This document shows positions 1 to 5,343 of a stretch of DNA of 5,343 nucleotides, piece after piece. Numbering within the stretch: position 1 is the first letter of the stretch; each line of letters opens with the position of its first letter. Under the pieces are notes generated by a model. That model was not told where the DNA came from. It did no database searches and was given only the letters and a program-made list of their open reading frames with translations. The DNA is from Bacteroidota bacterium (GTDB lineage Bacteria; Bacteroidota; Rhodothermia; Rhodothermales; UBA10348): positions 1-5,343 of the forward strand of contig JACZYK010000209.1 of NCBI GenBank assembly GCA_022571135.1, in the 5' to 3' direction. A program made the translations under genes and the position numbers.

Positions 1-133
1 TCTGGCCCTTGCATATCCGGAAGAACGCGATTCCACCATACTCAATCCGTTTGCGAGTGGGGGCGGCCCCGTACAGTTCTCCTTGATGAGTCCCGCTGTA
101 GGTTAGGCTGGCCATCACCCCGTCGCCTTCAGC
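1..133 (-). other. SnoaL-like / ester-cyclase-type fragment in frame with the symporter
   Basis: Residues about 441-484 of the symporter reading frame do not fit an SSS transporter, which should enter another membrane helix here. They fit the second half of the SnoaL-like polyketide/ester cyclase fold (COG5485-type, usually about 130-140 residues): AEGD at 441-444, GTHQGELYG at 454-462, PTRKRIEYGGIAFFRI at 465-480. The family pattern as I know it is AEGDxV, GTHxGExxG, PTGkxixxxGIxxfRIxdGkI. Here the usual Gly after PT is Arg, and the closing RIxdGkI region reads RICKGQ, so it may be decayed. The first half of the fold is absent. The segment is cut by the window edge, so whether it continues cannot be seen. 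It could be a fusion, a deletion scar joining two genes, or an assembly chimera. Confidence 0.68.
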
Positions 134-1453
134 CAGCATCGCATCGACCTGACGGACGCGCTTGTTCAGTATACCCAATAAAAAGGCACCCAGTAGTGCG
201 CCGTAGGTGAAAGAGGCGATTGAGAGTCCGAGTTCCACTACCGGGTTCTGCCGGCTCTCGAACAGCATCGCGAAGAATACGAGAACGACTCCCCAGAACA
301 ACGTCAGCAGACGGGAGATCCTGAGTTTATTTTGGGGATCAGGGTTCCATCTCTTCACGTGAGAGAGCAGATCCATGACCGACGATGAGGCGAGCGCGTT
401 CAACGAAGAGCTCAGTGTGCTCATGGCTGCAGCAAGGATACCTGCCAGAACGAGCCCCGACATGCCCGCAGGAAGGCCTTCGATGATGAATTTCGGAAAG
501 ACTTCGTCTCCGCGAGAAAGTCCAAGCTGCGTGACGGAGGCAGCATCGTAATAAGCCCAGAGAAGCGCACCTATGAAGAGGAATAAAGTAAACTGTATCA
601 TAATCACGAAGGCGCTCCCGATCAGAGCCTTCCTGCTATCGGCCAGGTTTCGACACGCCAACAGACGCTGAACGATGAGATGATCGGTGCCGTGAGAGGC
701 CATGGAGAAAATGCCCCCGCCAATTACGGCCGTGATCATTGCATATGGTTGGGTGAGGATACCGTTCAATCCTCCTGAGCCGAAAAACAGGATCTTCAAC
801 TTGCCGGCCTCTCGGACCATTGTCCACGCATTCGAATCAATGGCCGAAAGAAGAATGATTATGGATCCAAAGGCCGCGACCAGATATAGAAACATCTGGA
901 CGACATCCATCCAGACCACGGCTTTCAGGCCCCCAAAATAGGTATAAACAACGGTCAGGAGGCCGATGAACACTATGATGACAGGGTAGCCGATAGACAG
1001 GCCCACCGAATCAGCTATTAGCTTCAACGGAATTGCAGTCGCAAACAGCCGAACGCCGTCGGCGAGCAACCGTGTTGCAATGAATGTCGCCGATGATAGC
1101 CCCTGCATCTTCGTTCCGAATCGCTGCCCGAGGAAGGCGTAGGCAGTCACAAGATCTCCTTTGAAATACCTGGGCAGGAAAAGCGCCGAGACTGCGATTC
1201 GGCCGACCAGGTACCCCAGGGTTAGCTGAAGAAAGATCATGGTCCCTCCGTAGGCGACAGCCGGAATCCCGATTATTGTTAGCGTACTCGTCTCTGTCGC
1301 TACAATCGAGAAGCAAACCGCCCACCACGGAAGATTTCTGCCGCCGAGAAAATAATCCGTCGTGTCTTTCTGCTCTCCGGCCGAGCGCAGACCGAACACG
1401 ACTACGGCCACGATATAGGCTGTCAGGACGATGTAATCGAATGGAGCGAGCAT
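1..1453 (-). CDS. Sodium:solute symporter (SSS family), 3' end cut by window edge; C-terminal part looks foreign
   Basis: Inner-membrane cation-coupled transporter of the SSS (SLC5-like, LeuT-fold) family; the substrate cannot be told. 484 codons are visible, with no stop before the left edge. Seen in the sequence: a first helix at residues 5-22, then the family N-terminal pattern DYFLGGRNLPWW (33-44) and SIVATETST (49-57), the RFG motif at 111-113, and about eleven hydrophobic segments up to residue 430. The helix holding AAAMSTLSSSLNALASSS (341-358) followed by D361 is the conserved SSS helix whose Ser/Thr residues form the Na2 sodium site in the family. The ATG at 1453 is chosen because an in-frame stop lies just upstream and the N-terminus fits the family; no Shine-Dalgarno is visible. 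The gene begins 39 bases after the ligA stop, so it is probably cotranscribed. Oddity: after about residue 440 the hydrophobic pattern ends and SnoaL-like sequence follows (separate entry). Family call is sure for residues 1-435. Confidence 0.9.
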   Translation of the reverse strand, partial: MLAPFDYIVLTAYIVAVVVFGLRSAGEQKDTTDYFLGGRNLPWWAVCFSIVATETSTLTIIGIPAVAYGGTMIFLQLTLGYLVGRIAVSALFLPRYFKGDLVTAYAFLGQRFGTKMQGLSSATFIATRLLADGVRLFATAIPLKLIADSVGLSIGYPVIIVFIGLLTVVYTYFGGLKAVVWMDVVQMFLYLVAAFGSIIILLSAIDSNAWTMVREAGKLKILFFGSGGLNGILTQPYAMITAVIGGGIFSMASHGTDHLIVQRLLACRNLADSRKALIGSAFVIMIQFTLFLFIGALLWAYYDAASVTQLGLSRGDEVFPKFIIEGLPAGMSGLVLAGILAAAMSTLSSSLNALASSSVMDLLSHVKRWNPDPQNKLRISRLLTLFWGVVLVFFAMLFESRQNPVVELGLSIASFTYGALLGAFLLGILNKRVRQVDAMLAEGDGVMASLTYSGTHQGELYGAAPTRKRIEYGGIAFFRICKGQ

Positions 1454-1492
1454 ATGGAGTTCAAATGGGATGGATCAGGCTCTGTACAGCGA

Positions 1493-3595
1493 TCATCCGT
1501 ACACCATTTTCAGGAATTCAGCCTCGTCAAGAACAGGGATACCGAGCTCAAGAGCGCGCGTCAGCTTCGATCCTGCGTTTTCTCCTGCCACGACATAATC
1601 GGTTTTCCCGGATACGCTGCCCGCCACTTTCCCTCCTCTTCGTCTGATCAGATCCTGGGCTTCTTTTCTGTCCATTCCGGGGAGCGTCCCGGTAACGACT
1701 ACCGTCTTGCCGATCAGCGGCAGATCCTCGCCACCGGCCGCTGCTTCTTCGGCCAGGCGATGTGTGTTCACTCCGAACGCTTCGAGCGCATCGATAAGGG
1801 CGCGGTTTTGATCGAGTGAAAACCAGTCGGTCACGCTCGAGGCGATAATCGAACCGATGCCTTCGATACGGAGCAATTCCTCCTCGCTGGCCTCGGACAG
1901 AGATCGAGCCGATTCGTATCGCATGGCCAGTAGTTCGGCCGTTATCTGCCCGACGTGTCGAATTCCGACGCCATACAGCAGCCTGGCGAGCGATCGCTCC
2001 CTGGAGAGCCGGATCCCCTCCAGGAGATTGTCGGCTTTCTTCTCTCCGAAGCCTTCCAGCGTTAATAAATCGGATCGGCTGAGTGCGTAGATATCATCGA
2101 GCGTATTTGCAAGGTCTTTCCGGGCAAGTTGCATGGCCAGCTTTGAGCCCAGACCTTCGATATCCATAGCGCCTCTCGAAGCAAAATGCTCCAGTAAACG
2201 GATGAATTGCTCCGAACAGTCTGACGCAACGCAGTAATAGTCGACCTCCCCCTCTATTCGTTCGAGGGGATTTTTGCATACCGGGCATGTGGTCGGCATT
2301 TCCCATAAGGATTCGCCGCCCGTGCGAGCATCTTCGATCGGCTTGACCACCTGGGGAATCACGTCGCCCGCCCGTTTCACCACGACCGTGTCGCCAATCC
2401 GGATATCGCGACTGAGGATGTAATCGGCGTTATGAAGCGTAGCCTGCGATACGGTCACGCCCCCGATCTCGACGGGTTCGAGAACGGCTTCCGGCGTAAT
2501 CTTGCCCGTGCGTCCAACGTTGATGACGATGTTGATCAGCCGTGTCGTCTCCTCTCTGGCGGGAAACTTGAAGGCGATCGCCCATCTAGGCGCATTCGAG
2601 ATCGAGCCCAGCGAGGCCTGATACTCGAGGCTATCCACCTTGACGACTACGCCATCAATTTCGTAGTCGAGCGTCGAACGCCCGGTCGTCCACTCCTCGC
2701 AGAACCCTATGACCGGCTCAATGCCCTCGAACGAGCGGGCCTGTTCATTGATTCTGAACCCTGCCATCTTCAACCAGACCAGTGTTCCACTCTGGCTGTC
2801 GGCCACGTTGGCGCCGGGCGTATAAACGGAATACGCAAAGAAGCTGAGCGGCCTGGAAGCGGTAATTCGGGAATCCAATTGACGAAGACTTCCCGCAGCA
2901 GTGTTTCGCGGATTCGCATACGTTTTTGCGCCGACCTGAGCGAGGCGCCGATTCAGCTGATCGAAGTCACTGTTGTGGAGATAGACCTCTCCACGAATCT
3001 CTATCCTGTTCTGCTCGTGTAGCCCCATCCGGACAGGTTGAATCAATTTCAGCGGTACAGATCGGATGGTTCGAACATTTTCGGTAATATCCTCTCCGAC
3101 ACGTCCGTCTCCCCTGGTGGCCCCACCCGTCAACAGACCGTCCACGTAGGTGATGGCCACCGCGACCCCGTCAATCTTCAGCTCTGCAGTGAGCGTTAAA
3201 GGGAAATGTTCATCGAGTCCGAGTCCGCTCACACAGCGGCGGTACCATGTCCGCAGTCCATCCGAATCAAACGCGTTAGAAAGCGAGAGCATGGGATCCG
3301 GATGACGAACCTTTTCGAAGGCGGAAACGGGTGGAGATCCGACTCGTCTCGTGGGTGAATCCGGCTTTCTATAATTCGGAAAGAGATCCTCCAGCGCTTT
3401 TAAAAACTCAAAAAAACGGTCGTACTCGGCATCGCTGATTAAGGGATCATCCTGATCGTGGTATCGCCCGGCGTGGGCGGTCACGACGTCGACGAGTTCG
3501 GCAATGAGCATCTGCGCCTCCGCCGACTCGACATCCGATGGAGCCTGTCGGTTTAGGACACGACTCAATTCTCTCGATCGATTTACCAGATTCAT
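1493..3595 (-). CDS. ligA: NAD+-dependent DNA ligase LigA
   Basis: Cytoplasmic enzyme that seals nicks in duplex DNA using NAD+, in Okazaki fragment joining and repair. The product is 700 residues, a little longer than E. coli LigA (671). Domains in order: Ia (about 22-100) with Y45-H46 and DAEYD at 55-59, spaced exactly as the NMN-contact residues Y22, H23, D32, Y35, D36 of E. coli; adenylation domain with the catalytic lysine K140 in KIDG, followed by TRGDG (160-164); OB fold (about 352-430); four-cysteine zinc finger C437, C440, C455, C460; helix-hairpin-helix repeats (about 476-611); C-terminal BRCT domain (about 623-700). All key residues are present, so it should be active. Start choice: ATG 3595 lies 16 bases after the upstream stop. 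TTG 3637 would overlap that gene by 26 bases, and ATG 3511 would cut into the domain Ia helix. No Shine-Dalgarno precedes 3595. Middle gene of a likely three-gene operon. Confidence 0.97.
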   Translation of the reverse strand: MNLVNRSRELSRVLNRQAPSDVESAEAQMLIAELVDVVTAHAGRYHDQDDPLISDAEYDRFFEFLKALEDLFPNYRKPDSPTRRVGSPPVSAFEKVRHPDPMLSLSNAFDSDGLRTWYRRCVSGLGLDEHFPLTLTAELKIDGVAVAITYVDGLLTGGATRGDGRVGEDITENVRTIRSVPLKLIQPVRMGLHEQNRIEIRGEVYLHNSDFDQLNRRLAQVGAKTYANPRNTAAGSLRQLDSRITASRPLSFFAYSVYTPGANVADSQSGTLVWLKMAGFRINEQARSFEGIEPVIGFCEEWTTGRSTLDYEIDGVVVKVDSLEYQASLGSISNAPRWAIAFKFPAREETTRLINIVINVGRTGKITPEAVLEPVEIGGVTVSQATLHNADYILSRDIRIGDTVVVKRAGDVIPQVVKPIEDARTGGESLWEMPTTCPVCKNPLERIEGEVDYYCVASDCSEQFIRLLEHFASRGAMDIEGLGSKLAMQLARKDLANTLDDIYALSRSDLLTLEGFGEKKADNLLEGIRLSRERSLARLLYGVGIRHVGQITAELLAMRYESARSLSEASEEELLRIEGIGSIIASSVTDWFSLDQNRALIDALEAFGVNTHRLAEEAAAGGEDLPLIGKTVVVTGTLPGMDRKEAQDLIRRRGGKVAGSVSGKTDYVVAGENAGSKLTRALELGIPVLDEAEFLKMVYG

Positions 3596-3611
3596 GCAGG
3601 AGAGAAAAGCG

Positions 3612-4544
3612 TTAGCGCCTGGCAACTTGCACGGCAAGCGAATCCAGCCAGCGCTGGGCGCGTTCTCTTGTCAGGACCAATCGGCCGTCTGTTCCGATCA
3701 GAGAATCAGAGAGGAGGTGCCCTTCGAGGCGTATATCCGCTAGGCCGAGAATGAACCGGCTCTCAAACACGATGCGGTCGACGGCAGAGAAATGTGCCGT
3801 ATCGCCGTGTTCTATCCAGTATGGGGACCGTGGAAACCGGTCTCTGGTTATTCGGATCGGGGCGAGCACATCCGCGACAGCTATCACCTCGAACTCCATT
3901 GAATCACCGAGAATAATCCAATCGGGTTCACGAACGACCTCGGCCGTATCGATCGGGATCGTGACGACCGGCGGTACTTCCGCCGATCCGGTTCCACCGA
4001 ACATCCAGATAAACCAGACGATTAGCAGGGCCAGAATCGCGACGGCTGTGATCATGATCCAGCCGAATTTTCTGGGAAGTAGAACCCGCGCTTTGTCATC
4101 GGTTCGGATCGGCGAGACAGTTTTTGATGGTAAAGTCGAGTCTTCGCCTTCCGGTGCTGCATCTTCATCTTCCGCCATGGAAACGGTTGGATCCGGCGTA
4201 TCCCCTGCCTCGCCGATCTCGGATGCTTCATCGTCTGTTTTTAAATATATGCGTCCCAACGCTCCGTCGTATCGACCATCGAGCGTTTCATCGAGCGCTA
4301 AAAGAGCTTCATGCCTCTGAACTCCAATCACGTCCGCATACGTACCGACTATCGATCTGAGATAGACGCGATTGAAGGCGGGGTGATCGACGAGAGCGTT
4401 CTCGTCGAACATTTTCATGATGTCTCTGGGTAGACGTGTAGCCTCCAGAAGCGTCTCCAGGGCTATCTTTCGCGTCTCCCTGATTTCACGAAGATCTTGG
4501 GCCAGAAGTCGTCCGGCTTCCTGCAGATGATCCGTACCTGCCAT
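3612..4544 (-). CDS. RodZ-like helix-turn-helix protein with one membrane segment
   Basis: 310 residues with the layout of the cell-shape protein RodZ (337 in E. coli). A cytoplasmic N-terminal HTH_25-type domain lies at about 12-85: LREIRETRKIALETLLEATRL, then FNRVYLRSIVGTYADVIGV at 57-75, matching the family's 'flR.YA..lgl' region where aromatic residues contact MreB. An acidic, low-complexity linker follows at about 103-137 (many D, E, P, S). A positive stretch (R153, R158, K159) leads into one membrane helix at about 161-182, giving an N-in, C-out topology. The outer region (about 205-285) is beta-rich and resembles the DUF4115 domain of RodZ, with VIAVADVLAPIRI and IEHGDTAHFSA. By family, it would link MreB filaments to the wall-building machinery, but no mreB or other shape gene is in view, so that role is inferred. 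Start ATG 4544 lacks a clear Shine-Dalgarno. First gene of the minus-strand operon, just downstream of a plausible promoter. Confidence 0.85.
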   Translation of the reverse strand: MAGTDHLQEAGRLLAQDLREIRETRKIALETLLEATRLPRDIMKMFDENALVDHPAFNRVYLRSIVGTYADVIGVQRHEALLALDETLDGRYDGALGRIYLKTDDEASEIGEAGDTPDPTVSMAEDEDAAPEGEDSTLPSKTVSPIRTDDKARVLLPRKFGWIMITAVAILALLIVWFIWMFGGTGSAEVPPVVTIPIDTAEVVREPDWIILGDSMEFEVIAVADVLAPIRITRDRFPRSPYWIEHGDTAHFSAVDRIVFESRFILGLADIRLEGHLLSDSLIGTDGRLVLTRERAQRWLDSLAVQVARR

Positions 4545-4590
4545 ACCCGGCTCGGGAAGATTGGAAATGACTGCCTACGATTACTCTTCG

Positions 4591-4623
4591 CCAATGTACG
4601 TAGCGGCTCAGGAACGATCAAAA
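4591..4623 (-). promoter_or_regulatory. Predicted promoter for the rodZ-like / ligA / symporter operon
   Basis: Read on the minus strand, TTGATC (4621-4616) is followed after exactly 17 bases by TACATT (4598-4593), a fair sigma70-like pair. The same stretch also fits the Bacteroidota form: TTTG at 4622-4619, then 20 bases, then TACATTGG at 4598-4591 (consensus TAnnTTTG, one mismatch). Transcription would begin near 4586, leaving an untranslated leader of about 40 bases before the ATG at 4544. Seen by eye only. Confidence 0.5.
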
Positions 4624-4661
4624 GGCCTCTGAAAATATGGGGCAATTTGATTGAAATTACG

Positions 4662-4667
4662 TACAAT
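4662..4667 (+). promoter_or_regulatory. Candidate -10 box for the deacetylase gene
   Basis: TACAAT differs from TATAAT at one base and sits 32 bases before the ATG at 4700, so transcription would begin near 4674 with a leader of about 26 bases. No good -35 (or TTTG -33) element is found at normal spacing; TTTGAT at 4647-4652 is too close. The neighbouring AATTT-GATTG-AAATT (4644-4658) is a small AT-rich palindrome that could bind a regulator. Weak call. Confidence 0.27.
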
Positions 4668-4699
4668 GGTCCGATCTCAAACCCTGACGTGCCACAATT

Positions 4700-5343
4700 A
4701 TGCGCCTCCTCTTTCTATCGGCCCTCTTTTCGGCCGTCACGTGCTTCGGGTCCTTTGCACAATCCTCACCCGATCCCGGGCCGAAGGTGCTCATCGTTAC
4801 GGCTCACCCGGACGATGACGCCATGTTCGCTGCCACCGTCTATCGGATCACCCACGCGCTCGAAGGCGCGGTCGATCTGGCCCTGCTCACCGACGGAGCC
4901 GGCGGATACCGATTTTCCGTCCTGGCCGAAGAGATCTACGGACTCAAATTGACCGATCCTGAAGTTGCCCGTAACTATCTGCCCGCCATAAGAAAGCAGG
5001 AACTCATGGCGGGTGGACGAATTGTCGGTATTCGCAATTATTTTTTCCTCGATCAGCCTGACCAGGGTAAAACGCAAAATGCCGATTCGATTCTGACCCA
5101 TGTCTGGGACGTCGAATACGTTGATGCTCGCCTGGATGACATCCTCCGTCGAGGATCGTATGATTTCGTATTCACACACCTCCCCATAAAGCCGTTCCAC
5201 GCCCATCACAAAGCGGCAACCATTCTGGCCCTCAGAGCTGTCGAGCGTATATCTCAGGCCGAGCGCCCGGTCATTCTGGGCAGCTTCACGACCGGAGGGC
5301 TGGTCGATGTCGTGAATGCATTCGTTGAGCTGGACGGATTCCC
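4700..5343 (+). CDS. Secreted PIG-L (LmbE-like) family deacetylase, 3' end cut by window edge
   Basis: Zinc-dependent deacetylase fold of the PIG-L/LmbE/MshB family, which removes acetyl groups from N-acetylglucosamine-type substrates; the actual substrate is unknown. 214 codons are visible. Residues 1-21 look like a Sec signal peptide (basic R2, hydrophobic core, SFAQ near 18-21), so it should act in the periplasm or outside. C15 has no proper lipobox, so it is probably not a lipoprotein. The first metal motif is AHPDDD at 35-40 (His36 and Asp39 as ligands, Asp38 as likely base). The later histidine motif is HAHHKAA at 167-173, with H170 in the place of the third zinc ligand; the family often has Asp where H169 stands. 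LLTDGAGGYRFS follows the first strand-helix unit, as in relatives. Start ATG 4700 is the first after an in-frame TGA at 4685-4687. It is divergent from the rodZ-like gene. It may be much longer, since many Bacteroidota relatives carry extra C-terminal domains. Confidence 0.9.
   Translation, partial: MRLLFLSALFSAVTCFGSFAQSSPDPGPKVLIVTAHPDDDAMFAATVYRITHALEGAVDLALLTDGAGGYRFSVLAEEIYGLKLTDPEVARNYLPAIRKQELMAGGRIVGIRNYFFLDQPDQGKTQNADSILTHVWDVEYVDARLDDILRRGSYDFVFTHLPIKPFHAHHKAATILALRAVERISQAERPVILGSFTTGGLVDVVNAFVELDGF

Larger units (their letters stand above)
4591..4669. repeat. 12-bp inverted repeat spanning the divergent promoter region
   Basis: CCAATGTACGTA at 4591-4602 and TACGTACAATGG at 4658-4669 are inverted copies matching at 11 of 12 positions, 55 bases apart. 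Each arm contains a -10-like box facing outwards towards its own gene (TACATT leftwards, TACAAT rightwards). The symmetry could be a shared operator or just the two -10 regions with similar flanks. Loop size is too large for a terminator hairpin. Confidence 0.45.

Noticed and set aside
1..140. Simple frameshift as the cause of the abnormal symporter C-terminus
   Set aside because: The two other minus-strand frames after about position 140 hold stops and no hydrophobic helix, so shifting the frame does not restore a symporter; the existing frame matches another family instead.
636..1328. Small open frames at 636-827 and 1011-1328 (minus) and 702-941 (plus)
   Set aside because: All lie inside the well-conserved symporter gene in other frames.
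1454..1492. Terminator between ligA and the symporter
   Set aside because: No stable hairpin followed by a T run is visible in the 39-base gap.
2432..3022. 196-codon plus-strand open frame opposite ligA
   Set aside because: Lies wholly antisense to the conserved adenylation and OB regions of ligA; its protein has no recognisable family, signal or membrane pattern.
4277..4304. Direct repeat CATCGAGCG twice, three bases apart
   Set aside because: It encodes the LDETLDG stretch of the rodZ-like protein and is short enough to be chance codon reuse.
3751..4320. 189-codon plus-strand open frame opposite the rodZ-like gene
   Set aside because: Antisense to a gene with clear domain structure; Ser/Ile/Arg-rich translation typical of a reverse-complement shadow.
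4742..4744. Lipoprotein cysteine at residue 15 of the deacetylase
   Set aside because: Residues before it (AVT) do not fit a lipobox, which needs Leu or similar at -3 and a small residue at -1; a Sec signal peptidase I site near residue 20 fits better.
4497..5209. Open frames at 4497-4952 (plus) and 4766-5209 (minus) over the deacetylase start
   Set aside because: Both overlap the deacetylase frame, which carries the AHPDD motif and a signal peptide; neither translation resembles a known family.

Overview
The window carries four protein genes and no RNA gene, CRISPR array or recognisable insertion sequence. Three genes lie head to tail on the minus strand, reading leftwards from about 4544: a RodZ-like membrane-anchored helix-turn-helix protein, the NAD+-dependent DNA ligase LigA, and a sodium:solute symporter (SSS) that runs off the left edge. 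One gene on the plus strand, a secreted PIG-L-type deacetylase, starts at 4700 and runs off the right edge. GC content is a little above half. None of the start codons I prefer has a clear Shine-Dalgarno sequence, and the best promoter fits both a sigma70-like and a Bacteroidota-type (TTTG / TAnnTTTG) pattern. With the gene content, this suggests the Bacteroidota/Rhodothermota side of the bacterial tree. That placement is inference, not proof.

Region by region: 1-1453 is the symporter, 39 bases downstream of ligA. 1493-3595 is ligA, complete and with every expected domain. 3612-4544 is the RodZ-like gene, whose stop is 16 bases before the preferred ligA ATG. 4545-4699 is a 155-base divergent intergenic region with a good minus-strand promoter, a weaker plus-strand -10 box and a nearly perfect 12-bp inverted repeat covering both -10 regions. 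4700-5343 is the deacetylase. The tight spacing of the three minus-strand genes suggests one transcript from the promoter near 4591-4623, although their jobs (cell shape, replication and repair, solute uptake) are not one pathway.

The most unusual point is at the left edge. After about residue 440 the symporter stops looking like a symporter. Instead of the next membrane helix, the same open frame gives a segment with the hallmark of the SnoaL-like 'ester cyclase' family (GTHxGE, then PT, then a closing FRI). It is either a real gene fusion or truncation scar, or a chimeric join in the assembly. The rest of the window looks ordinary.
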